Of a DNA stretch of 53,883 bases, positions 46,212 through 53,883 are shown one piece after another. The position numbers and the translations under genes are program-made. A model generated the notes under the pieces. The model made no database searches, was not told the DNA's origin, and worked only from the letters and a program-made list of their open reading frames with translations. The DNA is from Pseudomonas amygdali (lineage in GTDB: Bacteria; Pseudomonadota; Gammaproteobacteria; Pseudomonadales; Pseudomonadaceae), in assembly GCF_002699855.1 (NCBI RefSeq), contig NZ_LKBW01000168.1, forward strand, positions 1 to 53,883, in the 5' to 3' direction. Numbering within the stretch: the stretch's first letter is position 1; the number at the start of each line of letters is the position of its first letter.

Positions 46212-46733
46212 GAAAGGCTCGAAGGCAGAAGTGGGTCGCTTGTGGATAAAGCAAAATCCTGGCCAAGGAGTCAGGATTCCTGTCCTGTGCGTTCAATCAA
46301 GGTTGAGTAAGGTGTTTTCGACATTCATGGCCGTGCAGTGACAACCTGACGCGATCATTTCGGCACCAGTTCGGGGCGCGCTGGCGGAGCGAGGGGCAAA
46401 GGTGGCTCTTTGATTTGAGTGAAAAATGTACAGCAGGCGTCAAGCGAGGTGCGTTATACGGATGCGCGACCCTTGCACCTGTTATCCACAGGTTCTTCCA
46501 CAGATACTGTGCGCAAGCGCGTCAGCGGAGAATAATACGCCGGTGGTTAGCATCCAAAGGGACTAACGAGCGCTAACAGACTGTTTTTGCACCGTTTACG
46601 GATCCATGCCAGGCGATTGCTCAAAAAACGATCATTCGCCTGAAACGCAAGCCCGGCAAGGCCCGCAGTGGAGTGTGCTCAGCTTATCCACAGCCGGATG
46701 CACAGTAGATGTGGGCAATTGCTGACGCGTTGC
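46212..46733. promoter_or_regulatory. Gene-free spacer with three perfect DnaA boxes
   Basis: No credible gene. TTATCCACA occurs three times: 46241-46249 (minus), 46482-46490 (plus) and 46684-46692 (plus). A near match TCTTCCACA is at about 46494-46502. An inverted repeat AATCCTG-N10-CAGGATT (46255-46278) lies 44 bases upstream of the ATPase start, and may be its operator. Only one other perfect DnaA box was noticed in the window (52271, inside a coding sequence). Confidence 0.7.
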
Positions 46734-47326
46734 CTACTCTGTTGTGGCCTTGTGCAAAACAATTCTGCCGCGACTCAGATCAGCCAGTTGTCGTTGCAGC
46801 GTGTCGGCATGCTCGGGGCCTATCGCGATTGCCATCTGCACGCCAGTGGCAGTGAAGTTTTCACTTTCCAGCAGGCCGTTGACTTCCGCGAGACGCAACT
46901 TGACCAGCGCCAGTTCACTGAAGCTGCATTCAAGCTGGAATGACGAACGCTGAATCAGCGGCAGACGCTCGGCCTGCTGCAAACATTTGTTGGCACCACC
47001 GCCATAGGCGCGGGCCAGGCCGCCAGTCCCCAGTTGAATGCCGCCGTACCAGCGGATCACCAGCACCACGACTTGATCGAATTCCTGCGCCTCGATGGCT
47101 GCCAGGATTGGCCTGCCTGCAGTACCGCCCGGTTCCCCGTCATCGTTGCTGCGATACTGACCACCCAGCTTCCAGGCCCAGCAATTGTGGGTGGCGTTGA
47201 GGTCGCTGTGCTGCTCGATGAACGCCTGGGCGTCGGCCGGGCTGGCGATGGGGGCGGCGAGGGTCATGAAGCGGCTCTTGCGGATTTCTTCACGAAACTC
47301 GCAAGGGCCGACCAGGGTAAAGGCAT
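46734..47326 (-). CDS. YigZ/IMPACT family protein, probable frameshift at the 5' end
   Basis: About 197-204 residues. The UPF0029/IMPACT N-domain is clear: CEFREEIRKSRFMTLAAPI, THNCWAWKLG, SNDDGEPGGTAGRPILAAIE, VVVLVIRWYGGIQLGTGGLARAYGGGA. The C-terminal ferredoxin-like domain ends with DLSRGRIVLHK. Role unknown; eukaryotic IMPACT affects translation control. The natural start appears to be ATG at 47326 (ATGCCTTTACC), but this is one base out of frame with the body. ATGCCTTTTACC would read MPFTLVGPCEF, a usual opening. Without a lesion the only start is a TTG at 47348 with no ribosome binding site. I treat the 5' end as unresolved. Confidence 0.8.
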
Positions 47327-47358
47327 GCGTGTATCCAGCTGACGTCAAGGCGTCGATT

Positions 47359-48021
47359 CTACAAGGCTGGCGGCGTGAGCCCACAACCTTTGAGGATGAT
47401 CCGGATCAGATTATTGCTGGCCTGATCCATGTCTTGCCGGGTCAGGCGGGAGCGACCGGTGACTCGGCAGATCTGCGAGGCGAAATCAGCGTAGTGCTGG
47501 GTGCTTCCCCACAGCAGGAAGATCAGGTGTACAGGGTCGACCGGGTCCATCTTGCCTGCATCGATCCAGGCTTGAAAAACCGCTGCCCGGCCCTGGAACC
47601 ACAGGCGGTAGTCCTGGCTGAAATACTCGCTCATGCATTCGCCACCGCTGATGATCTCCATGGCGAAGATCCGTGAAGCCTGAGGCTGGCGGCGCGAAAA
47701 CTCCATCTTGGCGCGAATGTAGCGGGCCAGTGCCTCAGCTGGATCATCTTCGACGCTCAGGTGGTTGAACGTGCTGTCCCACAAATCAATGATGTTGCTC
47801 AGTACCGCGACATACAGGCCCAGCTTGTTGGTGAAGTAGTAATGCAGGTTGGCTTTGGGCAGCCCGGCTTTCAGCGCAATGGTGTTCATGCTGGTGCCCT
47901 TGAAGCCGTGGCGGGCAAATTCATCTTCGGCTGCCTGGATGATTGCTTGTTCGTTCTTCTGACGAATACGGCTTGCGGGCTTGGTGACGTGAGCGCTGTG
48001 TGCGGGGACTTCAAGGGTCAT
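47359..48021 (-). CDS. TetR-family regulator, RutR-like
   Basis: 220 residues. The helix-turn-helix domain is NEQAIIQAAEDEFARHGFKGTSMNTIALKAGLPKANLHYYFTNKLGLYVAVL. The C-terminal domain carries RutR hallmarks: QASRIFAMEIISGG, DPVHLIFLLWGSTQHYADFASQI. RutR proteins bind pyrimidines or related bases and control nucleobase use. It lies upstream of IMPACT (11-33 bp) and downstream of the xanthine/uric acid permease, on the same strand; control of that permease is likely. ATG at 48021 has GGAA seven bases before. Confidence 0.88.
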   Translation of the reverse strand: MTLEVPAHSAHVTKPASRIRQKNEQAIIQAAEDEFARHGFKGTSMNTIALKAGLPKANLHYYFTNKLGLYVAVLSNIIDLWDSTFNHLSVEDDPAEALARYIRAKMEFSRRQPQASRIFAMEIISGGECMSEYFSQDYRLWFQGRAAVFQAWIDAGKMDPVDPVHLIFLLWGSTQHYADFASQICRVTGRSRLTRQDMDQASNNLIRIILKGCGLTPPAL

Positions 48022-48116
48022 GAGCAATTCCGGACAGGTCGTAGGGCGCAACTAATGAACAGATAGCGCACCGGCGATTATCTCGCAAGCACCGGCGCAA
48101 GTGCGGCTATGGAAGC

Positions 48117-49514
48117 CTATCGTGGTTGTTCAAGGGGATTGGGTTCCGTCGGTGAATCATTCCGGGTCACAGCGACCTTTCCTTCCGGAATCAGCAGGCA
48201 CATGACGATCGCTGTGATGCCGCCGCTGGTGATGGCCGAATCGAACAGGTTCTGTACCAGTTTGGGCATCTGATGCAGCAGCGCAGGCTGCGCGGCGATA
48301 CCCAGACCGACACCCAGTGACGTGGCGATGATCAGCATGCTGCGTCGGTCCAGCGGAGACTGGGCCAGAATGCGCACACCGGCTGCCGCGACGCTGCCGA
48401 ACATCACCAGCGTTGCGCCGCCGAGTACCGGTTTGGGAATCTGCTGGACGATGGCACCGATGTGCGGGAACAGCCCGAGCACGAACAGCACCGCGCCGAT
48501 GTACAGTCCGGCATAGCGACTGGCAACGCCGGTCAGCTGAATTACACCATTGTTCTGCGCAAAGGTGGTGTTGGGGAATGCACTGAACGTTGCTGCAATC
48601 ATGCAGCTCACGCCGTCACCCAGCACGCCACCCTTGAGGCGCGCCACGTAGCTCGGGCCACTGATCGGCTGGCGGGCGAGCATGCAATTGGCCGTCAGGT
48701 CGCCGACCGTTTCGATACTGCTGATCAGATAAATCAGCGCGACCGGCAGGAAAGCGGTCCAGTCAAAGCTGAAACCAAAACGGAACGGCACCGGCACGCT
48801 GATCAAGGGCAGGTCGTGGATCGGCTGTGGAATCAGCTTGCCGCTGAACCAGGCGGCGAGACTGCCGACCGCCAGGCCGATGATGATCGCCGACAAGCGC
48901 ACCCAAGGCGTATTCGAACGATTAAGTACGATGATCACTGCCAGAACGAAGGCGCCCAGCGCCAGGTTCAACGGCGCGCCGAAGTCAGGTGCGTTGAAGC
49001 CGCCGCCCAGGTCCGTCACACCTACCTTGATCAAGCTTACACCAATCAGCGTGATGACAATGCCGGTCACCAGCGGCGTGATGACACGTCGCAACTGGCC
49101 AATACAGCGACTGAGCACGATTTGCACAAGCGCGCCGAAAAAGCACACGCCGAAGATCATCGCCATGATGTCCTCTGGGCTGCCGCCGCGTTGCTTGACC
49201 AGAAAACCCGCGGACAACACCGCGCCCAGGAAAGCGAAGCTGGTGCCTTGCAGGCAGATCATGCCTGCGCCGATACCAAACGGGCGGCGCGCCTGAATGA
49301 AAGTACCTGTGCCCGACACCATCAGGGCCATGCTGATCAGATACGGCAGGTATTGAGTCAGGCCGAGCGTCGATCCGATGATCAACGGCGGGGTGATGAT
49401 CCCGACGAAGCTGGCGAGCACATGCTGGAACGCTGCCAATATGGCCGTTAAAGGTCTTGGGCGATCATTCAGGCCGTAAATCAGGTCATCGTTGTCGAGT
49501 GTTTCAGGCTGCAT
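48117..49514 (-). CDS. NCS2-family purine permease (xanthine/uric acid type)
   Basis: 465 residues, 12-14 membrane segments, nucleobase:cation symporter-2 (NAT/NCS2). The NAT signature is FAQNNGVIQLTGVASR. The substrate-site Glu occurs in SSIETVGDLTANC, and an early QHVLASFVGIITPPLI has the conserved QH pair. These features fit H+-coupled XanPQ/UacT-type carriers of xanthine or urate. The ATG at 49514 is after a 185-bp intergenic region shared with the end of the LysR gene. It fits the purine region together with the deaminases. Confidence 0.9.
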   Translation of the reverse strand: MQPETLDNDDLIYGLNDRPRPLTAILAAFQHVLASFVGIITPPLIIGSTLGLTQYLPYLISMALMVSGTGTFIQARRPFGIGAGMICLQGTSFAFLGAVLSAGFLVKQRGGSPEDIMAMIFGVCFFGALVQIVLSRCIGQLRRVITPLVTGIVITLIGVSLIKVGVTDLGGGFNAPDFGAPLNLALGAFVLAVIIVLNRSNTPWVRLSAIIIGLAVGSLAAWFSGKLIPQPIHDLPLISVPVPFRFGFSFDWTAFLPVALIYLISSIETVGDLTANCMLARQPISGPSYVARLKGGVLGDGVSCMIAATFSAFPNTTFAQNNGVIQLTGVASRYAGLYIGAVLFVLGLFPHIGAIVQQIPKPVLGGATLVMFGSVAAAGVRILAQSPLDRRSMLIIATSLGVGLGIAAQPALLHQMPKLVQNLFDSAITSGGITAIVMCLLIPEGKVAVTRNDSPTEPNPLEQPR

Positions 49515-49699
49515 GGCGAGGTCTCGGACGGGGAACTGCCATGTACTGGCGTGTCGTTATCGGGATTACTGCAAAAAACTGTCCAGTTGCTCAGGTTATT
49601 TTTATTTGAGTCCAACTATTTCAATAAATATCAGCCTGATAGCGTTTTCGAGCCGCTCTGCAACGTTGGCTGACTGGAAGGGTGTCCTGCAGGAGTGTG

Positions 49700-50620
49700 T
49701 CATCGGGTAGCGGCCAGTGTTTCCAGAAAGCTCTCCAGCACCAAATGAGGGCGTCTGCCTTTTCGGGTAACGGTCACCAGGTTGAGGTCGTAGAACTTTG
49801 AGTCCGGTTTCAGCGCGCGCAATCGACCTTCCTGCACCCAGGGGTTGGCGTAATGATCTGGCAGGTAGCCAATGTAGCGTCCAGTCAGAATCAGGAACGC
49901 GATGCCCTCGCGGTCCGAAGCACTGGCGGTGCAAGTCAGTGCCTGATAATGCTCCTGAATATCGTTGGGCAGGCGAAAGGTCGGAGCAATGGCTTCCTGC
50001 TGTGCGAGGCGTTCATCATCCAGCGTTGAGTTGTCCGCGTAGAAGAGCGGGTGGCCCACCGCGCAATAAAGCAGCGAACGCTCACTGTATAACGGGTGAT
50101 ATTCAAGGCCGGGTAGGGCGCTGGCCTGTGGCACGACACCGACATGCAGGCCGCCGTCCAATACGCCTCGCTCGACTTCGGCGGGAGCAATCATGCGGAT
50201 ATTGATGTGCACGCCCGGGCCACGCTCTTTCAGGCGGGCCAGTGCATGGGTGATGCGCATGTGGGGAAGGGTGACCAGGTTGTCGGTCAGGCCGATGTTC
50301 AACTCGCCGCGCAGGTTCTGATGCAGGCCGTTGACCTCAGTTCTGAAACTTTCCAGAGCGCTGAGCAGTTGCAACGACGATTGATAAACCTCACGTCCTT
50401 CGTCGGTCAGTGAAAAACCGGCCCGCCCTCGCTGGCAAAGCCGCAAGCCGAGACGCTGTTCCAGATCGCTCATTTGCTGACTGATCGCCGACCGGCCAAT
50501 GCCGAGCACGCTTTCGGCCGCGGAAAAACCGCCTGCCTCAACAACACTTTTGAAAATGCGCAGCAAGCGGATATCAAAATCGCTCACCTGCGACAGTGGA
50601 TCGGGGCGACGGACACTCAT
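49700..50620 (-). CDS. LysR-family regulator of the adjacent amino acid genes
   Basis: 306 residues. The N-terminal helix-turn-helix is FDIRLLRIFKSVVEAGGFSAAESVLGIGRSAISQQMSDLEQRLGLRLC. The effector domain starts near residue 90 (GELNIGLTDNLVTLPHMRIT). It is divergent from the beta-alanine transaminase gene across 111 bp, the typical geometry for a LysR-type activator of that operon. Effector unknown; beta-alanine or a diamine-derived compound is a guess. Confidence 0.9.
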   Translation of the reverse strand: MSVRRPDPLSQVSDFDIRLLRIFKSVVEAGGFSAAESVLGIGRSAISQQMSDLEQRLGLRLCQRGRAGFSLTDEGREVYQSSLQLLSALESFRTEVNGLHQNLRGELNIGLTDNLVTLPHMRITHALARLKERGPGVHINIRMIAPAEVERGVLDGGLHVGVVPQASALPGLEYHPLYSERSLLYCAVGHPLFYADNSTLDDERLAQQEAIAPTFRLPNDIQEHYQALTCTASASDREGIAFLILTGRYIGYLPDHYANPWVQEGRLRALKPDSKFYDLNLVTVTRKGRRPHLVLESFLETLAATR

Positions 50621-50731
50621 TGTTTAGTCCTTACAAAACCAAAGATCATGAAAATCGGGTTTTATGAACTTTAGCCGCGTGACACCTTGGCTGCAATGAC
50701 CGTTCGTTTAGCGCCTGCGAGGCTTGCCCCC

Positions 50732-52078
50732 ATGAATATGTTCGAAGCGTCTGATGTGCCTGTAGCCAGTCAGTTGAAGCTTGATGCCCACTGGATGCCT
50801 TACACGGCGAATCGAAATTTCCAGCGTGACCCGCGCATGGTCGTGGCTGCGCACGGTAGCTATCTGACAGACGACAAGGGCCGCAAGATCTACGATGGGC
50901 TTTCCGGGCTATGGACATGCGGGGCCGGGCACACCCGCAAGGAAATTCAGGAAGTTGTTTCCCGGCAACTGGGCATTCTGGATTACTCGCCGGGCTTTCA
51001 GTTCGGGCATCCGCTGTCGTTCCAGTTGGCGGAAAAGATTACCGAACTGACGCCGGGCAATCTCAATCACGTCTTTTATACCAACTCCGGTTCCGAATGC
51101 GCGGACACGGCAGTGAAGATGGTGCGTGCCTACTGGCGGCTGAAGGGGCAGGCGACCAAGACCAAGATGATCGGGCGCGCGCGTGGCTATCACGGCGTGA
51201 ACGTGGCGGGCACCAGCCTGGGCGGAGTGAATGGTAACCGCAAGATGTTCGGCCAGTTGATGGATGTCGACCATCTGCCGCACACGCTGCTGGCCAGCAA
51301 CGCCTATTCGAAGGGGATGCCCGAAGCGGGCGGTATTGCGCTGGCCGACGAGATGCTCAAGCTGATCGAGCTGCACGATGCGTCGAACATCGCGGCGGTA
51401 ATCGTCGAACCCATGGCGGGCTCTGCCGGCGTGATCGTTCCGCCGCAAGGCTATCTCAAGCGTCTGCGCGAGATTTGTGATCAGCACAATATCCTGCTGA
51501 TATTCGACGAAGTCATTACCGGCTTCGGCCGTACAGGCTCGATGTTTGGTGCGGACAGTTTCGGTGTCACGCCTGACCTGATGTGTATCGCCAAGCAGAT
51601 CACCAATGGCGCGATCCCCATGGGCGCAGTGATCGCCAGCAGCGAGATCTATCAGACCTTCATGAATCAGCCAACGCCGGAATACGCCGTCGAATTCCCC
51701 CACGGCTATACCTATTCGGCACATCCGGTGGCCTGCGCGGCCGGGCTCGCGGCGCTGGAGTTGTTGCAGCGTGAAAACCTGGTACAGCAGGCAGCAGAAA
51801 TCGCTCCGCATTTTGAAAGCGTGCTGCACGGTATCAAGGGCGCGAAAAACGTGGTGGATATCCGCAACTACGGCCTTGCAGGCGCCATCCAGATCGCACC
51901 TCGTGACGGCGATGCAATCGTGCGGCCTTTCGAGGCAGGCATGAAACTGTGGAAAGCCGGGTTCTACGTGCGTTTTGGCGGTGACACCTTGCAGTTTGGC
52001 CCGACCTTCAACAGTCAGGCGCAGGACCTGGACCGGTTGTTCGATGCCGTCGGCGAAACGCTGAACCTGATCGACTGA
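50732..52078 (+). CDS. bauA: Beta-alanine (omega-amino acid):pyruvate transaminase
   Basis: 448-residue class III PLP aminotransferase. The start SQLKLDAHWMPYTANRNFQRDPRM and the segments YTNSGSECADTAVKMVRAYWR, ARGYHGVNVAGTSLGGVNGNR, LLIFDEVITGFGRTGSMFG, and IAKQITNGAIPMGAV (PLP lysine) are typical of beta-alanine:pyruvate transaminase. It moves the amino group of beta-alanine to pyruvate, giving malonate semialdehyde and alanine. The ATG at 50732 has GAGG nine bases upstream; the longer in-frame start is not conserved. The next gene oxidises the product, forming one pathway. Confidence 0.9.
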   Translation: MNMFEASDVPVASQLKLDAHWMPYTANRNFQRDPRMVVAAHGSYLTDDKGRKIYDGLSGLWTCGAGHTRKEIQEVVSRQLGILDYSPGFQFGHPLSFQLAEKITELTPGNLNHVFYTNSGSECADTAVKMVRAYWRLKGQATKTKMIGRARGYHGVNVAGTSLGGVNGNRKMFGQLMDVDHLPHTLLASNAYSKGMPEAGGIALADEMLKLIELHDASNIAAVIVEPMAGSAGVIVPPQGYLKRLREICDQHNILLIFDEVITGFGRTGSMFGADSFGVTPDLMCIAKQITNGAIPMGAVIASSEIYQTFMNQPTPEYAVEFPHGYTYSAHPVACAAGLAALELLQRENLVQQAAEIAPHFESVLHGIKGAKNVVDIRNYGLAGAIQIAPRDGDAIVRPFEAGMKLWKAGFYVRFGGDTLQFGPTFNSQAQDLDRLFDAVGETLNLID

Positions 52079-52100
52079 CCACGCTGACAGGCTCTCTTCT

Positions 52101-52128
52101 TATATAGGTACTTTTATATAGGTGCTTT
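52101..52128. repeat. 14-bp tandem repeat between bauA and mmsA
   Basis: Two abutting units, TATATAGGTACTTT (52101-52114) and TATATAGGTGCTTT (52115-52128), differ by one base. The 104-bp bauA-mmsA gap is unusually AT-rich here. It might be a weak promoter or a site of copy-number change. Confidence 0.8.
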
Positions 52129-52182
52129 TGTCGCATGGGCCGCGAAGCCATTCGCGCCCGATGCAATTATCCGGAGTTTTCC

Positions 52183-53676
52183 ATGAGCAGCATTCAACAC
52201 CTGATCCACGGCGAGTTCATTTCTGAAGATGGCCGCACCGCAGATGTGTTCAATCCGTCGACCGGCCAGGTTATCCACACAGTAGCGCTTGCCACTCGGG
52301 ACAGGGTCCAGAAGGCGATCGATTCGGCCAAGGCTGCGTTTCCGGCCTGGCGTAATACACCGCCAGCCAAGCGCGCTCAGGTGATGTTCCGCTTCAAGCA
52401 ATTGCTGGAGCAGAACGAAGCGCGCATTGCTCAGTTGATCAGTGAAGAGCACGGCAAGACCCTGGAAGATGCGGCGGGCGAGCTGAAGCGCGGTATTGAA
52501 AACGTGGAGTACGCCTGCGCTGCGCCTGAAGTGCTCAAGGGTGAATACAGTCGTAATGTCGGGCCGAACATCGATGCGTGGTCTGATTTCCAGCCGCTGG
52601 GTATCGTTGCCGGTATCACTCCGTTCAACTTCCCGGCCATAGTGCCGCTGTGGATGTACCCGCTGGCCATCGCGTGTGGCAATTGCTTCATCCTCAAACC
52701 CTCCGAACGCGATCCCAGTTCCACGCTGCTGATAGCCGAGCTGCTGCACGAGGCCGGGCTGCCGAAGGGTGTGCTGAATGTGGTTCATGGTGACAAGGTT
52801 GCCGTCGATGCACTGATCGAAGCGCCTGAGGTCAAGGCGCTGAGCTTTGTCGGTTCGACCCCGATTGCCGAGTACATCTACAAAGAGGGCGCAGCGCGTG
52901 GCAAGCGGGTTCAGGCTCTCGGTGGCGCCAAGAACCATGCGGTACTGATGCCGGATGCCGACCTGGACAACGCAGTGAGTGCCTTGATGGGCGCTGCCTA
53001 TGGATCCTGCGGTGAGCGCTGCATGGCTATTTCGGTTGCGGTATGCGTCGGGGATCAGATCGCCGATGCGTTGGTGGCCAAACTGGTTCCGCAAATTCAG
53101 AGCCTGAAAATCGGTGCAGGTACGACTTGCGGCCTGGATATGGGGCCACTGGTTACCGGTCAGCATCGCGACAAGGTCGGCGGCTATATAGCAGATGGTG
53201 TGCAGTCGGGCGCTACTCTGGTGGTAGACGGTCGCAATCTCCAGGTTGCCGGGCACGAACATGGCTTCTTCATGGGCGGCTGTCTGTTCGATCGCGTAAC
53301 GCCAGAAATGCGCATCTATAAAGAAGAGATCTTCGGGCCGGTGCTGTGCATCGTGCGCGTGGACAGCCTTGAACAGGCCATGCAACTGATCAACGACCAT
53401 GAATACGGCAACGGTACCTGCATCTTTACCCGTGATGGCGAAGCTGCGCGGTTGTTCTGCGATGAGATTGAAGTGGGAATGGTCGGGGTCAACGTTCCGC
53501 TGCCAGTACCGGTTGCCTATCACAGCTTTGGTGGCTGGAAGCGTTCCCTGTTCGGCGACTTGCATGCGTACGGTCCCGATGGTGTGCGCTTCTATACGCG
53601 TCGCAAGGCGATTACGCAGCGCTGGCCGCAACGTGCGAGCCATGAAGCGTCGCAATTCGCATTCCCCAGCTTGTAA
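52183..53676 (+). CDS. mmsA: CoA-acylating (methyl)malonate-semialdehyde dehydrogenase
   Basis: 497 residues, the usual MmsA length. Features: IHGEFISEDGRTADVFNPSTGQ, GITPFNFPAIVPLWMYPLAIACGNCFILKPSERDPSS, FVGSTPIAEYIY, GAKNHAVLMPDAD replacing the general-base Glu motif of hydrolytic enzymes, and YGSCGERCMAISVAV with the catalytic Cys. It converts malonate semialdehyde or methylmalonate semialdehyde to acetyl- or propionyl-CoA plus CO2. Next to bauA, the beta-alanine route (BauC role) is likely; valine breakdown is the alternative. CCGGAG lies six bases before the ATG. Confidence 0.92.
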   Translation: MSSIQHLIHGEFISEDGRTADVFNPSTGQVIHTVALATRDRVQKAIDSAKAAFPAWRNTPPAKRAQVMFRFKQLLEQNEARIAQLISEEHGKTLEDAAGELKRGIENVEYACAAPEVLKGEYSRNVGPNIDAWSDFQPLGIVAGITPFNFPAIVPLWMYPLAIACGNCFILKPSERDPSSTLLIAELLHEAGLPKGVLNVVHGDKVAVDALIEAPEVKALSFVGSTPIAEYIYKEGAARGKRVQALGGAKNHAVLMPDADLDNAVSALMGAAYGSCGERCMAISVAVCVGDQIADALVAKLVPQIQSLKIGAGTTCGLDMGPLVTGQHRDKVGGYIADGVQSGATLVVDGRNLQVAGHEHGFFMGGCLFDRVTPEMRIYKEEIFGPVLCIVRVDSLEQAMQLINDHEYGNGTCIFTRDGEAARLFCDEIEVGMVGVNVPLPVPVAYHSFGGWKRSLFGDLHAYGPDGVRFYTRRKAITQRWPQRASHEASQFAFPSL

Positions 53677-53764
53677 ATTCCCGTAGCGGGAGATCGTCTT
53701 TAAAGAGGATATCCCGTGTTTGTTGGGGCTCAGCAGTTGAATTGCAGATTTTTGAAATTAACGG

Positions 53765-53792
53765 TTGACGGCCTCTGTGATCTGTCTATAAC
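53765..53792 (+). promoter_or_regulatory. Strong sigma-70 promoter, stable-RNA type
   Basis: TTGACG (53765-53770), a 16-bp spacer, and TATAAC (53787-53792), followed by a GC-rich discriminator TCGCGCC. GC-rich discriminators are typical of rRNA and tRNA promoters under stringent control. No gene starts within the remaining 91 bases, so the product lies beyond the window. Confidence 0.6.
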
Positions 53793-53827
53793 TCGCGCCA
53801 CTTCCGGCGCAGACGGAAACGAAAAAG

Positions 53828-53852
53828 CCTTGTAGATCAATGGTTTACAAGG
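53828..53852 (+). other. Leader hairpin at the right edge
   Basis: CCTTGTA-N11-TACAAGG (perfect seven-bp stem) is in the transcribed leader about 30 bases downstream of the expected start point. The window ends with GAGGAAGGAGG, which could be a ribosome binding site or the first bases of an RNA gene. Confidence 0.5.
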
Positions 53853-53883
53853 GTTTGAAGTGAAGAGTCAGCGAGGAAGGAGG

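Noticed and set aside
49515..49699. Purine riboswitch upstream of the NCS2 permease
   Set aside because: The 185-bp spacer shows no recognisable three-helix purine aptamer core; only AT-rich sequence was seen.
52271..52279. Fourth TTATCCACA DnaA box
   Set aside because: It lies inside mmsA coding sequence and is isolated; one such match in 54 kb is near chance.
52114..53655. Minus-strand 513-codon open frame opposite mmsA
   Set aside because: Shadow of the aldehyde dehydrogenase gene; no recognisable domain and no ribosome binding site.

Overview
The window looks like chromosome of a Pseudomonas of the syringae/fluorescens group. The reasons are the gene set (single-gene cueR/copA/copZ copper module, cidAB, bauA/mmsA, RIO-type kinase, ChaA, paired DUF4136 lipoproteins), uniformly GC-rich coding sequence with clear AGGAG-type ribosome binding sites, and two kinds of short intergenic repeat I associate with these species. 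Species assignment is inference from memory, not from a search. There is no CRISPR array, transposase, phage gene or complete RNA gene in the window.

Layout. (1) 0.06-4.7 kb: a GNAT acetyltransferase and an ethanolamine-to-acetate module on the minus strand (exaC, eutB, eutC); eutC carries an in-frame stop, and a candidate sigma-54 promoter precedes eutB. (2) 4.9-14.5 kb: core functions (mpl-ubiX-lipoprotein, cidAB, a Lon substrate-binding-domain protein, cmoM, a MazG-like hydrolase), tandem DUF4136 lipoproteins, and an unusual predicted lipoprotein with eleven MORN repeats and a C13 (legumain/caspase-fold) peptidase domain. (3) 14.6-18.3 kb: a divergent trio of MaoC hydratase, long FabG-type reductase and FadI-type thiolase. 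(4) 18.5-23.3 kb: a small membrane protein coupled to an alpha/beta hydrolase, an SBF transporter with a divergent AraC regulator, and a RIO kinase. (5) 23.4-26.8 kb: a copper module with two matching CueR operators that bracket an unrecognised secreted protein. (6) 26.9-31.4 kb: a frameshifted Bcr/CflA efflux gene, an alcohol dehydrogenase/LysR pair and an ArsR-like regulator behind a palindrome-rich spacer. (7) 31.6-49.5 kb: a purine/nucleoside salvage region (adenosine deaminase, 2OG-Fe(II) oxygenase, BMP binding protein, 8-oxoguanine deaminase, BMP-type ABC permeases and ATPase, RutR-like regulator, xanthine/uric acid permease). It is interrupted at 35-40 kb by a FecBCDE-like iron transporter and ChaA. 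(8) 49.7-53.9 kb: a LysR regulator, beta-alanine transaminase and acylating semialdehyde dehydrogenase, then a strong promoter of stable-RNA type at the right edge.

The main pattern is gene decay. Four genes are broken by simple lesions: eutC by a stop codon, the Bcr gene by a perfect 7-bp tandem duplication, and the 2OG oxygenase and 8-oxoguanine deaminase genes by one-base deletions. A fifth (YigZ/IMPACT) probably has a one-base deletion just after its start. Three of these affect nitrogen catabolism (ethanolamine and purines). The one-base losses could also be sequencing errors.

Regulatory structure seen directly includes two near-identical CueR operators, three perfect DnaA boxes in one 522-bp gene-free stretch, two large REP inverted pairs, and at least six copies of a second repeat made of two adjacent hairpins.
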